64,000 bases of DNA from Myxococcus sp. RHSTA-1-4 (GTDB lineage Bacteria; Myxococcota; Myxococcia; Myxococcales; Myxococcaceae), in the NCBI RefSeq assembly GCF_020037125.1, contig NZ_JAIQDG010000026.1, forward strand, positions 109,436 through 173,435, read 5' to 3'. The position numbers and the translations under genes are program-made. Below the pieces are notes generated by a model. That model made no database searches. It was not told where the DNA came from and worked only from the letters and a program-made list of their open reading frames with translations. The number at the start of each line of letters is the position of its first letter. Within the stretch, counting starts at the first letter, position 1. Shown here piece after piece: positions 20,420 through 29,284 of the stretch.

Positions 20420-22348
20420 CTACTGCAGCGCCCAGGCCACGCCGAGCCCCACTGCGCACGCGCCAACGAAGAGTCCCGCGGCGAGCAGGGCACGCCGGCG
20501 CTGGAGCCATGCGCGCGGCGCGGCGACGGCCTCGTCCTCGCCGGTGATGGCGCGGACCAGCTCCAGCCGCCGCGCCTCCACGGCGGCGGAGTCCACCTGC
20601 TGCGAGATGTCCACGCCGAAGCCCACCTGCGTCTCGCGCGGCATCCTGCGCGGGACGGAAGCCTTCACCGAGGAGCCCCGGGGCGCCTTCACGGGCGTCA
20701 CCGTCACCGTGTCCTCCGTGTCGTCCGTGTCCTGAGGGGCGAGGGCTTCCCCGGGCCCGCTGGCCCGCGCGGCCTCGGCGCGCTCGATGGCCACCAGGAC
20801 CCTCGAGGCCTCCACCGCCTCGGTGGCGGCACGGTCGAGGGCTCCGAGCACCGTCGAAGCCACCAGCGCCTCGGTGGCCGCATCCGCGCCATGTGCGCTC
20901 GGCACCCTCGCGGCCTCCAGCGCCTCGGTGGTGGCATCCGCGCCACGCGCGCCCGGCACCCCGGAAGCCACCAGCACCTCGGTGGCCACGTCCAGCCCAC
21001 GTGCACTCGGCACTCTTGAAGCCTCCAGCGCCTCGGTGGCTGCATCCGCCCCACGTGCGCCCGGCACCCTGGAAGCCACCAGCACCTCGGTGGCGGCATC
21101 CGCCCGACGCGCGGCCACACCGTACATGGCCGTCCTGCCCGTGCCGCTCCGCCGCTCCGCGTCCGGGGCCGCCCGTGAAGCCGTGTCGCCGGGCACAGCG
21201 GAAGCGCCTCCGTCCTCCGCCTGTCCGTGCGCCGGCTCGACGCCGAGGCCCGCGGAGGGGATGAAGTCCTCGGGCGTGTCGATGCCGCTGTGCTCGAAGG
21301 CAAGCGCGTTGGGCGGCGTGAGCACGGCGGCGAACTCGCGCTCGGTGCGCAAGCGGGACGCGTCCTCGCGCAGCAGCTCCTGGAGCGCCTTCTCCTCCAC
21401 CCGCTTCTCGCGCGGGAAGGCAGCCGTTATCAGCCGCGCGAGGTCCGCGTCCGACGCGCCGGGGGTCAGCTTCGCCTTGAGCCGCGCCAGCTCCGCGCCC
21501 ATGGCCGCGGCGTCCGGGAAGCGGTACTCCGGCTCGGGCGCGAGCGCGCGCATCAGGAACGCGTCCAGGCTGGACGGCACGCCCTTGCGGAAGCGCCCGG
21601 CGGGCTCCCACGTCGGATACGCCGCGCGCCGCCAGCGCTCCACCGGGTCGCCCCGCTGCGCCAGGGACCGCCACGCGACCAACTCCCACAGCAGCGCGCC
21701 CGCCGCGTACACGTCCGCGCGCCGGTCCACGAAGCGCTTCCGCGCCTGCTCCGGTGCCATGTACGTCAGGTTGCCAATCACCACCCGCGGCGCCGTCTGC
21801 TGCTCCTTCAACGTGGACTGCGCCGCGCCGAAGTCGATGATTTTGACCTCGCCCGCGTAGCTGATGCACACGTTGGCCGGTGACAAATCCCGGTGCACCA
21901 GGTGCAGCGGATGGCCCTCCTCGTCCTTCGCGTCATGCGCGTAGGCGAGCCCCTCGCACAGCCGCTCGCCCAGGTGGAGGATGATGCCCAGCGGAACCGT
22001 CCTGCCGAGCTGCCGCAGCCGGTACGCCAGCCGGCTGAGCGTCTTGCCCTGCACGTACTCCATGGCGAGGTAGAGCTGCCCGTCCACCTCGCCCATGGCG
22101 TACACGCGGGCGATGTTGGGGTGGGCCAGCCGCACCATCACCCGGGCCTCGTCGCGGAAGCGCCCGACGAACCGCGGGTCCGCCATGAGGCGCGGGAGCA
22201 CCTTCTTCACCACGCACGCGCGGCGCAGCGCCTCCTCGCGCGCGAGGAATACCTCCCCCATCCCCCCGGCGCCGATGCGGCGCACGAGGGTATAGGGACC
22301 GAAGCGAAGGGGCCCCGACAGGGGCTCCGGCTCAACCGGCCTTGCCAA
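20420..22348 (-). CDS. Membrane-tethered Ser/Thr protein kinase with repeat linker
   Basis: About 642 residues. The start is uncertain: I used TTG 22348, which overlaps the hemL end by 17 bases; the kinase fold begins a few residues later. All core motifs are present: GAGGMGEV loop, catalytic Lys in CVVKKV, HRDLSPAN (Ser replaces the usual Lys), DFGAAQ, and YMAPEQ. After the kinase domain comes a long low-complexity linker with about six 18-residue repeats, then a single C-terminal membrane helix ending VGLGVAWALQ. This places the kinase in the cytosol, anchored by its tail. Such Hanks-type kinases are abundant in Myxococcus. Confidence 0.92.
   Translation of the reverse strand: MARPVEPEPLSGPLRFGPYTLVRRIGAGGMGEVFLAREEALRRACVVKKVLPRLMADPRFVGRFRDEARVMVRLAHPNIARVYAMGEVDGQLYLAMEYVQGKTLSRLAYRLRQLGRTVPLGIILHLGERLCEGLAYAHDAKDEEGHPLHLVHRDLSPANVCISYAGEVKIIDFGAAQSTLKEQQTAPRVVIGNLTYMAPEQARKRFVDRRADVYAAGALLWELVAWRSLAQRGDPVERWRRAAYPTWEPAGRFRKGVPSSLDAFLMRALAPEPEYRFPDAAAMGAELARLKAKLTPGASDADLARLITAAFPREKRVEEKALQELLREDASRLRTEREFAAVLTPPNALAFEHSGIDTPEDFIPSAGLGVEPAHGQAEDGGASAVPGDTASRAAPDAERRSGTGRTAMYGVAARRADAATEVLVASRVPGARGADAATEALEASRVPSARGLDVATEVLVASGVPGARGADATTEALEAARVPSAHGADAATEALVASTVLGALDRAATEAVEASRVLVAIERAEAARASGPGEALAPQDTDDTEDTVTVTPVKAPRGSSVKASVPRRMPRETQVGFGVDISQQVDSAAVEARRLELVRAITGEDEAVAAPRAWLQRRRALLAAGLFVGACAVGLGVAWALQ
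20787..21110 (-). repeat. 54-bp coding repeats in the kinase linker
   Basis: About six tandem units of 18 codons with consensus ADAATE-V/A-L-x-AS-R-V-P-x-A-x-G. Units alternate between two subtypes (VLVAS..VPGARG and ALEAS..VPSARG), suggesting duplication of a two-unit block. It is coding DNA in frame with the kinase and not an array of spaced repeats. Confidence 0.85.
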
Positions 22349-23627
22349 GCGAGCGGAAGGCCTTTCTCGCCGCCCCGAGCACGTGCGCCACTTCCGGCTC
22401 GCCGATGGCCAGCGACACGAAGGCCGCCTCGAACTGGCTGGGCGGCAGGTAGACGCCTTCATTCAGCATGGCGTGGAAGAAGCGGCCGAAGCGCGCGGTG
22501 TCCGCCTTCTTCGCGCTGGCGTAGTCGTACACGGGCTCGCCGGTGAAGAAGACGGTGAGCATGCTGCCCACGCGGTTGACGGTGACGGGCACTTCCGCGG
22601 CCTTCGCCTCGGCGACGAAGCCCTCCTCCAGCATGCGGCTCACCTCGTCCAGCCGCTTGTAGGTGCCGGGCGCCGCCAGCGCCTTGAGGCACGCCATGCC
22701 CGCGGCCACCGCCACCGGGTTCCCCGACAGCGTGCCGGACTGGTACACCGGCCCCGCCGGCGCCACCTTCGACATGATGTCCTTGCGGCCACCGTACGCG
22801 CCCAGCGGCATGCCACCGCCAATCACCTTGGCCATGGTGGTCAGGTCCGGCTTCAGCCCGTACAGCTCCTGCGCGCCGCCGCGAGACAGCCGGAAGCCCG
22901 TCATCACCTCGTCCATCACGAACAGCACGCCGTGCTTCTGGCAGAGCGCCTGCAAGCCCTCGAGGTAGCCCGGCTTCGGCACCAGCACGCCCATGTTGCC
23001 CACCACCGGCTCGATGATGGCGCAGGCGATGTCCTTGCCCTTCTCCGCGAAGATGCGCTCCACGGCCCCGAGGTCATTGAAGGGCGCGGTGAGGGTGAGC
23101 TCCGCGAGGGCCTTCGGCACGCCCGGCGAGTCCGGCAGGCCGAGCGTCTCCACGCCACTGCCCGCCTTCACCAGGAACGGGTCGCCCGCGCCGTGGAAGC
23201 AGCCCTCGAACTTGAGGATGAAGTCGCGGCCGGTGAAGCCGCGCGCGACGCGGATGGCGGCCACGGTGGCCTCGGTGCCGCTGGAGACCAGGCGCACCAT
23301 CTCCACCGCCGGCATGGTGGCGCAGATGAGCTCCGCGAACTCCACCTCGCCCGGCGTCGGCGCGCCGTAGGAGCTGCCGCGGCGGGCGGCGTCGATGATG
23401 GCATCGACGATGGGCGGGTACGCGTGGCCGAGGATGAGCGGCCCCCAGCTCCCGACGAGGTCGACGTAGCGGTTGCCGTCCACGTCCGTGAGCCATGCAC
23501 CGGCACCCTCACGGAAGAAGACGGGGTCGCCACCCACGCCTCGGAAGGCGCGGACCGGCGAGTTCACTCCACCCGGGATGCGCGCCTGCGCGCGAGCGAA
23601 GAGGGCCTGACTTTGAGCGTGGTTCAT
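22332..23627 (-). CDS. hemL: Glutamate-1-semialdehyde 2,1-aminomutase
   Basis: 431 residues from ATG 23627 (GGAA six bases upstream); another ATG four codons earlier lacks a site. It is a fold-type I PLP enzyme: GGVNSPVRAF at the N-terminus, VSSGTEATVAAIRVARGFTG, the MDEVMTGFR aspartate region and the PLP lysine in TTMAKVIGGGMPLGAYGG. It converts glutamate-1-semialdehyde to 5-aminolaevulinate in the C5 route of haem synthesis. The full family length is present. The kinase gene starts at its very end, implying co-transcription. Confidence 0.97.
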   Translation of the reverse strand: MNHAQSQALFARAQARIPGGVNSPVRAFRGVGGDPVFFREGAGAWLTDVDGNRYVDLVGSWGPLILGHAYPPIVDAIIDAARRGSSYGAPTPGEVEFAELICATMPAVEMVRLVSSGTEATVAAIRVARGFTGRDFILKFEGCFHGAGDPFLVKAGSGVETLGLPDSPGVPKALAELTLTAPFNDLGAVERIFAEKGKDIACAIIEPVVGNMGVLVPKPGYLEGLQALCQKHGVLFVMDEVMTGFRLSRGGAQELYGLKPDLTTMAKVIGGGMPLGAYGGRKDIMSKVAPAGPVYQSGTLSGNPVAVAAGMACLKALAAPGTYKRLDEVSRMLEEGFVAEAKAAEVPVTVNRVGSMLTVFFTGEPVYDYASAKKADTARFGRFFHAMLNEGVYLPPSQFEAAFVSLAIGEPEVAHVLGAARKAFRSLGKAG

Positions 23628-23814
23628 GGCGCGTTCCATAACACGCGGCACGTGCACTCCCGCTTCCACCCACGCCCGCTCCCATGCCCGCCGCTTCTTC
23701 GTGCCGTTGCCACCTGATTATGGACACTCCCCTCCGGACTGGAAGAAACAGGCTTGTCAGAAATTCGTACTAGAATGGACTCTTCGCGTGGGGCGGTGAG
23801 CCCGGGAGGAGCAC

Positions 23815-23874
23815 ATGCGGACGTGGACGAGGAGAGCGGTGGGCATGGCAGCCTGCCTGGCAGGCGGAAAGTAG
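23815..23874 (+). CDS. Short leader ORF upstream of the HEAT-repeat gene
   Basis: A 19-codon ORF (starts MRTWTRRAVGMAACLAGG) with an excellent GGGAGGAG ribosome binding site 5 bases before ATG. It ends 10 bp before the TTG start of the next gene, so translation may be coupled. It looks like a truncated signal peptide. It may be a regulatory leader or the remains of an original start that lost frame; the sequence does not decide. Confidence 0.4.
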   Translation: MRTWTRRAVGMAACLAGGK

Positions 23875-23884
23875 GGGCCTCGTC

Positions 23885-24937
23885 TTGCCGGACCTCGTCC
23901 CTCGGCGCGCGTTCGCGCTGGCCGCCCTCTGCTTCCTCGCCATGCCCTCCTCCGCCCAGCCCACGCGCCCGGGGCCGGAGCAGCGCATGCCGCGCCTCGT
24001 CTGCCGCGCGGGCTATCTGGACTTCGAGGCCGTGTACGGACTGGCGGGAGTGCGCGCCGCCATCCGTCAGGCGACGGAGCAGAACGACCCGGCCGCGCTC
24101 ACCTTCCTCACCGAGCGGCTGTCGGAAGTCCTCGGTCGCGACGCGGACGCAGCGCTCCAGGTGGTGGCGTGGGCGGACTCGGCGGCGGAGCCGGAATTGT
24201 CCGTGCTGATGGGCGGCCTGCGGAACTCCGAGGCGGTGAAGGACCCGCGCGTGGCGGCGCGCCTCTTCTCCATGGCGGAGGGACACGCCGACCCGGGGCA
24301 CCAGGCGCAGGCGCTCATCGCGCTGGAGACGCAGGAGCGCTTCGACGCCGCGTCCATGGACCGGTTGGCGGCGATGGCGAAGAAGGACACGCTGATGACG
24401 GGCGTGGCGATGCACGCGGCGCGCACGCTCGGCCGGGTGATGGACAACGACTTCAAGGCCACGGGCTCCGTGACGCCGTACATGACGCGACTGCTGGACA
24501 TCGCGCGAGGCTCCACGGAGCCCGACGTGCGCAAGCTCGCGGTGGAGATGGGCACGTACCCGGCGGCGCGCCTGGACGAGGCGCCGGTGAAGGAGCTGGC
24601 GACGCTGATGCGGGAAGACCCGGACGCGGACGTGCGGGAGATGGCCGCGCTGGTGGTGTCCAACGGCCGGGACACGGACGCGGTGCTCCGGCACTACGCC
24701 GAGGCCTTCCGCATGGAGAAGTCCCGCTGCGTGCGCGCGGCCATCCTCCGCTACACGCTGCGGGCCGGCGGCGCGGAGGCACTGCCCCAGGTGAAGGAGT
24801 ACGCACGGCTGGACAGCCGCTTCGAGCAGGACTCTTCCGACTTCAAGGCGCTGTACGACGCGGGCCACACGGACTTCGACCGGCTGTGGCTGAACAAGCG
24901 GATGCGTCACCGGTGCCCGGAAGAGCCGGGGGATTGA
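23885..24937 (+). CDS. Exported HEAT-like repeat protein
   Basis: 350 residues from a TTG start with AGGGG 7 bases upstream. The N-terminus is a signal peptide (RRAFALAALCFLAMPSSAQ). The mature protein is a chain of helical pairs (for example DPRVAARLFSMAEGHADPGHQAQALIALE and EPDVRKLAVEMGTYPAARLDEAP), the pattern of HEAT/armadillo repeats that serve as protein-binding scaffolds. It is followed 5 bp later by a second HEAT-like protein, forming a two-gene operon. The function is unknown. Confidence 0.8.
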   Translation: MPDLVPRRAFALAALCFLAMPSSAQPTRPGPEQRMPRLVCRAGYLDFEAVYGLAGVRAAIRQATEQNDPAALTFLTERLSEVLGRDADAALQVVAWADSAAEPELSVLMGGLRNSEAVKDPRVAARLFSMAEGHADPGHQAQALIALETQERFDAASMDRLAAMAKKDTLMTGVAMHAARTLGRVMDNDFKATGSVTPYMTRLLDIARGSTEPDVRKLAVEMGTYPAARLDEAPVKELATLMREDPDADVREMAALVVSNGRDTDAVLRHYAEAFRMEKSRCVRAAILRYTLRAGGAEALPQVKEYARLDSRFEQDSSDFKALYDAGHTDFDRLWLNKRMRHRCPEEPGD

Positions 24938-24942
24938 GCGCC

Positions 24943-26076
24943 ATGGCGGAGACGCGGAAGAGGCTCGGATGGGCCGTGGCCGCGGTGGCCCTGGTGGCCG
25001 CAGCGATTGGCTGGCTGCGGTGGGGGCGTGATGCCAGCCCGGTGACGAGCGGCTCAACGGTCGTGGCAATGGACGCGGGCGCGGCAGATACATCCGAAGA
25101 GACAAACCAGGATGCCGCGGTGGCGCTCCAGGTGGTCCCCCCGGACGCGGACCCGCTGAAGACGGTGCCGTGCGAGCTGTCCACGCTGCTGGACGAGTAC
25201 CGCAAGGGCAAGGCGTCCCCCGCGTACCGGCGCTACGTGCGCGAGCAACTGCGGGGACTGGTGGAGTCACTGCCCGAGGAGACACTCTGGTCGCGGCTGC
25301 AGGCGGAGCGGGACCCGGAGCTGCTGGCGGTGGTGGCCGAGGCCTGGGTGCTGCGCTACGCACTGGACGGCAAGCCCGTGGTGCTGGTGCGGCTGGTGGA
25401 GCACCTGAACCAGGAGCGGGACCCGACGCTGAAAGCCACGCTGGTGCGCGCGCTGGCGCATACGGGCGAGCCGTCCACGGAGCTCCTGGGAGACCGGGTG
25501 CTGAAGGGCCAGGATGTGTACCGCGACTGGGTGAAGGACCCGTCGCCTGCGGTGCGGAGCGCGGTGGTGGAGAACTTCCGCGAGGAGGCGGCACGCAACT
25601 TCGGCCGCTTCCGGGGGGTGGCGGAGCGAGCGGTATCGCTGGCTGCGCTGGCGGACGACCCGAGCACGGCGGCGGGGCTGCTCACGTCCACGTCCATCGA
25701 GGCGGCGGGCGGTGCGTCGGTGAGACAGGTGCGCGAGCTGCTCCAGTCCTCGGAGCACCCGGAGGTGCGCGCCGCGGCGGCACGGGCGCTGGGTACCTCA
25801 CCCGTGTCGCAGCTTCCCGAGAGCCTGAACGCACTCGCCGCACGCTACGCGGCGGAGACGGACAAAGACGTGCGGAGCGCGATTCTGGAGTCCATCTCCC
25901 GGCTGGGGCTGTCGCGGGCGGTGCCCGTGCTGGAGAAGCTGCGCGGGGTGGACCCGACGATGCAGGCGGAAGTGGACGGCTGGCTCGCGTTGCTGGCGGA
26001 ACAGCCGCAGACCTGGGACCTGCTGGACAAGACACGTCGGACGCGGCAGGCCCGGGCCTCCGCTCCACGGCACTGA
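24943..26076 (+). CDS. Membrane-anchored HEAT-like repeat protein
   Basis: 377 residues from ATG 24943. One N-terminal membrane helix (WAVAAVALVAAAIGWLRW) is followed by an acidic linker and a helical-repeat domain (VRSAVVENFREEAARNFGRF, HPEVRAAAARALGTSPVSQ, KDVRSAILESISRLGLSRA), again HEAT-like. With the preceding gene it makes an exported pair, one soluble and one anchored, that may bind each other or a common partner in the periplasm. I do not recognise a named family. Confidence 0.8.
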   Translation: MAETRKRLGWAVAAVALVAAAIGWLRWGRDASPVTSGSTVVAMDAGAADTSEETNQDAAVALQVVPPDADPLKTVPCELSTLLDEYRKGKASPAYRRYVREQLRGLVESLPEETLWSRLQAERDPELLAVVAEAWVLRYALDGKPVVLVRLVEHLNQERDPTLKATLVRALAHTGEPSTELLGDRVLKGQDVYRDWVKDPSPAVRSAVVENFREEAARNFGRFRGVAERAVSLAALADDPSTAAGLLTSTSIEAAGGASVRQVRELLQSSEHPEVRAAAARALGTSPVSQLPESLNALAARYAAETDKDVRSAILESISRLGLSRAVPVLEKLRGVDPTMQAEVDGWLALLAEQPQTWDLLDKTRRTRQARASAPRH

Positions 26077-26324
26077 GCCGCGGTGACGCCCATCCCAGCG
26101 CCCAGCCTCCGGTCCGGACTGGAACCTCGCCATGGCTCGACGCTCGCATAGGTGGCGCCCGCGTGGCTCGGCGCCCAGCGCACGGCCGTCTCGCCCATCA
26201 CGAGCGCGACGCCCGTCGAGCAGGCCCGCGAGCTGCTCGGTGCGTTCACCCTGAAACTGGCAGAGGACGTCCTCCGCGAGTTGGACGTTGCGTCCTCGCG
26301 TGAGCCCCGAGCAGGCTTGCGCGC
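26077..26324. other. Intergenic region without identified feature
   Basis: 248 bp between the HEAT operon and rraA. Reading frames cross it on both strands but none resembles a known protein or has a start with a ribosome binding site. It may hold the rraA promoter. Nothing firmer can be said. Confidence 0.3.
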
Positions 26325-26822
26325 ATGAGCGACTCCATGGACTTCAAGACCGCCGACCTCTGCGACGAGCACTCGAACACCCCTCACTTCCAGGTCGCCG
26401 AGCCCGGCTTCCTCGATTATGGCGGCCGCCGCTCGTTCTCCGGCCCCATCAGCACGGTGCGTGCGCCCGAGGACAACTCCTTCGTTCGCAAGGCACTGGA
26501 GGAGCCCGGACAGGGCCGGGTGCTGGTCGTGGATGGTGGCGGCGGCCGCCGCTGCGCGCTGGTGGGTGACCAGCTCGCCGCGCTGGCGCAGAAGAACGGC
26601 TGGGCCGGCGTGGTGGTGAATGGCTGCATCCGCGACGCGGAGGACGTGGGACGTACCGCCATCGGCGTGAAGGCGCTGGGCACGCATCCGCTCAAGAGCA
26701 ACAAGCGCAACGAGGGTCAGCGCGACGTGGAGGTCCGCTTCGCCGGAGTCACCTTCCGCCCCGGCCATTACCTCTACGCGGACGCGGACGGCATCATCAC
26801 GTCGGAGAAGGCGCTGCGCTGA
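26325..26822 (+). CDS. rraA: RraA-family protein (RNase E regulator / HMG aldolase-like fold)
   Basis: 165 residues, the standard length. Motifs of the RraA fold are present: FKTADLCDEH at the start, GRVLVVDGGGGRRCALVGDQLA, WAGVVVNGCIRDAEDV with the conserved GCIRD, and the tail YLYADADGIITSEKAL. RraA inhibits RNase E in Escherichia coli, while relatives act as metal-dependent 4-hydroxy-4-methyl-2-oxoglutarate aldolases with the Arg-Asp pair; sequence alone does not separate the two roles. It is an isolated gene converging on the glycosyltransferase operon. Confidence 0.93.
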   Translation: MSDSMDFKTADLCDEHSNTPHFQVAEPGFLDYGGRRSFSGPISTVRAPEDNSFVRKALEEPGQGRVLVVDGGGGRRCALVGDQLAALAQKNGWAGVVVNGCIRDAEDVGRTAIGVKALGTHPLKSNKRNEGQRDVEVRFAGVTFRPGHYLYADADGIITSEKALR

Positions 26823-26973
26823 TTCAGGACGCGGATGAGTCCTGCCGTGGGCCCTTACAGCCCCCGGGCCGGAATGGAGCGTCCATTCCGCGTGGACCCG
26901 CCAGGTTCTCGCTCGTGCTCAGCATCTACCGGAGCAAGGGCGCCCCCCGCACCGCCATCATGCGCGGCCCGCC

Positions 26974-27936
26974 CTACCCGCGCCGGTACCACCGCTTCCG
27001 CGCGGCCCGCACGTCGGACCAGTCCACCAGGCAGTCCTGCACGTTCTCCTGGCCCCGCTGCGCGTCGGGCATGTCGCCGGACTCCACGCGGGCAATCAGC
27101 TCCGGCAGCCGCTCATAGAACGTGGGCGAGCGGTACTGCGGGTGCAGCGACCACAGGCCCGGCGCCGAGCCCTGGAAGTCCAGCCGCCACAGTCCCCGCC
27201 GGACCATGGTGCGCGTCACCAGGTTCTCCGGCTCGCGGTACGGCGGATTGCCGGCGCGCAACGCGCGCAGCACGTGGATGGGAGGCGCCAGCCGCGCCCG
27301 CAGCGGGCCCACGCGTCGCGCGAAGGCGTCGCGGTCCACGAAGAAGACGCGGCTGCTGAAGCGCCGGAAGCGGAAGGCCCCGGGGACGCGCCCGTCCGGC
27401 TCGTACCAGCGGGAATCCCCCGCCACCGTGCCGTCCGCGCGGGGCGGGCCCGCCAGCGGACTGCAGCTCACCAGCTCCTCGCGCGCGGCGAGCTGCGCCT
27501 CCGCCTCCGCCATCCAGGCCCGCGAGCCGCCGCCAATCAGCATGTCCGCGTCCAGGTGCAGCACGTGCCGGTGCGCCGCCGCCGCCAGCCCGAAGAAGTA
27601 CGAGTGGTACGGCCCACCGCGCGAGTCCTTCATCGGCAGCCGGGTGCCCCCGAAGAAGCGCTCGGAGAGCGCGCGGGTGGTGGCCTCCGAGTAGTCCACC
27701 TCCACCACGCGGATGCGCGGGTCCGCCGAGGACAGCTCCGACAGCAGCCGCTCCATCTTCGGCTTTCGCTCCAGCCACGCCTCAGCGAAGCGCGCGCCCT
27801 GGCTGCGGTGCAGGTCCATCACCAGCAGCACCTCCTGGACGGACGGGCCGAGCTGACGGAGCTGGTGCGGCAGGATGAGGCGCGCGTGCGGGTAGTCCGT
27901 GGGCGCGAGGTTGATTTGCAGGGTGACGGGGCTCAC
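26974..27936 (-). CDS. Glycosyltransferase-like protein
   Basis: 320 residues from GTG 27936, overlapping the upstream stop by four bases (GTGA). No signal or membrane helix. The central HVLHLDADMLIGGGSRAWM resembles the DXD metal-binding site of GT-A glycosyltransferases, and WYEPDGRVPGAFRFRRFSSRVFFVDRDAF could be an acceptor-side region. It is the last gene of a five-gene operon whose other members are a TPR-AAA+ ATPase, two membrane proteins and a lipoprotein, so it probably modifies a surface component. Family assignment is tentative. Confidence 0.65.
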   Translation of the reverse strand: MSPVTLQINLAPTDYPHARLILPHQLRQLGPSVQEVLLVMDLHRSQGARFAEAWLERKPKMERLLSELSSADPRIRVVEVDYSEATTRALSERFFGGTRLPMKDSRGGPYHSYFFGLAAAAHRHVLHLDADMLIGGGSRAWMAEAEAQLAAREELVSCSPLAGPPRADGTVAGDSRWYEPDGRVPGAFRFRRFSSRVFFVDRDAFARRVGPLRARLAPPIHVLRALRAGNPPYREPENLVTRTMVRRGLWRLDFQGSAPGLWSLHPQYRSPTFYERLPELIARVESGDMPDAQRGQENVQDCLVDWSDVRAARKRWYRRG

Positions 27937-28331
27937 GGCGTATCCAGCACGAAGGGTTCGTCGCGCAGCTCCGGCGCCACCGCCAGCCTCAGCCTGTCAC
28001 CACAGCAGGCGCCGGCGGGCACCACCGAGCGGGTCTCCCACCGCCGTCCCCGGGCGCCGAAGCGCACCAGGACGGGCAGGCCCGCGCTGGCGGCCTGGAG
28101 GGGAATCTGGTGCGAGACGTTGGAGCCCAGCTCTCCGACGGCGTGCGACTCCCCCGCCATCACCACCTCCACGTCCCGGAGCACCTCGCCCGTGGAGCCG
28201 TTCACCACCGTCACCCGCACCGGCGGCCACAGCCAGCGCTGGGCGGCTTGGGGCACCACGCAGCCCGCCACCAGGAAGGCGCCGCCCCACGCCAGCCGTG
28301 TCCTCACCTCGCGCCAGTCCATGCCGTTCAC
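27933..28331 (-). CDS. Small putative lipoprotein
   Basis: 132 residues, possibly starting three codons later at the second ATG (MDWREV). The hydrophobic AWGGAFLVAGC gives a lipobox-like Cys, followed by VVPQAAQRWLWPPVRVTVVNGSTGEVLRDVEVVMAG, a beta-sandwich-like segment similar to carboxypeptidase-regulatory folds. It overlaps the next gene by four bases, so the two are translationally coupled. No function known. Confidence 0.65.
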   Translation of the reverse strand: MNGMDWREVRTRLAWGGAFLVAGCVVPQAAQRWLWPPVRVTVVNGSTGEVLRDVEVVMAGESHAVGELGSNVSHQIPLQAASAGLPVLVRFGARGRRWETRSVVPAGACCGDRLRLAVAPELRDEPFVLDTP

Positions 28332-28332
28332 C

Positions 28333-29256
28333 TCAGAAGCCCGCCTTGAGCCGCACTTCCGTCAGCTCCCGCCGGAGCATGCGCTGGAAGATGCCGGGGG
28401 CCACCCAGCTATACACCACCAATCCCAGCCACACCGTCTGCACCACCGTCGCCCCACCCTCCGAGCCCAGGTCCTCCGCGGCGAAGGTGGCCACACGTGA
28501 CAGGACGTAGGCCACCAGCAGCACCAGCGTGCCGCGAGTGGTGCCCAGCGTCTCCATCCACGCGTTGTAGCGCCACCACAATCCCAGCCACCAGCTCCGC
28601 CGGGCCTTGATGGCCACCATCAGCCTCAGCGCCCCCGAGTCCGTCGCGTCCTGGCGCAGGGCCCACACCGCGTGCTCGTGGGCCTCGTCCAGCTTTCCGC
28701 GCCGCAGCAGCACGTGCCCCATCAGCACCAGGCCGTCCTCGTGCTCGGGAGTGAGCGCCAGCGCCTCGTGTGCCCGGCGCTCGGCTTCCTTCAGGTCTCC
28801 GCGCTCCAGCGCCTCCTCGCCCAGGTCCACCAGCGTGTCCGGGTCCGCCGCGTCCAGGCCGAGCGCGTGCAACAGCGCCTCGCGCGTCTCCTGACGCCGG
28901 CCCTGGAGGCTCCGCAGCCGGGCCTTGAGCCGCCACCAGGCGGGCACCTCGGGCTCCAGCTCCAGCAGGGTGGACAGGTGCTCCTCCGCCTCCTTGTGGA
29001 GGCCGCGCATCATCGCCACGGAGGCCTGCGCGGCGTGGCCCAGGGGCAGGTGCGGGTCCAGCTTCAGCGACTCGCGCGCCTCGTATTCCGCGGCGTGCAG
29101 GCGCTTCTGCCTCAGCAGGACGCGGGCCAGCAGCGCATGCGCCTCCGCGAGCGTGGGCTCCTCGGACAGCACCTGCCGCAAGGTCCGCACCGCGCCATGC
29201 AGGTCCCCGCGCTGGAGCTGCGCCCGCGCGAAGGACAGCAGCCGGTCCGAGCTCAT
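28333..29256 (-). CDS. TPR protein with C-terminal membrane helices
   Basis: 307 residues from ATG 29256 (GGAA close upstream). About six tetratricopeptide units occupy residues 1-200 (for example EAHALLARVLLRQKRLHAAEYEA and DPDTLVDLGEEALERGDLKEA). The final 100 residues contain two membrane helices (GTLVLLVAYVLSRVATF and VVQTVWLGLVVYSWVAPGIF). The TPR part should face the cytosol and could bind the TPR-AAA+ ATPase encoded at the head of the same operon. Confidence 0.82.
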   Translation of the reverse strand: MSSDRLLSFARAQLQRGDLHGAVRTLRQVLSEEPTLAEAHALLARVLLRQKRLHAAEYEARESLKLDPHLPLGHAAQASVAMMRGLHKEAEEHLSTLLELEPEVPAWWRLKARLRSLQGRRQETREALLHALGLDAADPDTLVDLGEEALERGDLKEAERRAHEALALTPEHEDGLVLMGHVLLRRGKLDEAHEHAVWALRQDATDSGALRLMVAIKARRSWWLGLWWRYNAWMETLGTTRGTLVLLVAYVLSRVATFAAEDLGSEGGATVVQTVWLGLVVYSWVAPGIFQRMLRRELTEVRLKAGF

Positions 29257-29284
29257 CCGTTCCACGGCGTCATGCCCCCACGCA

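Noticed and set aside
20787..21110. CRISPR-like array
   Set aside because: The 54-bp units are contiguous, in frame and coding, without unique spacers. No CRISPR array was found elsewhere.
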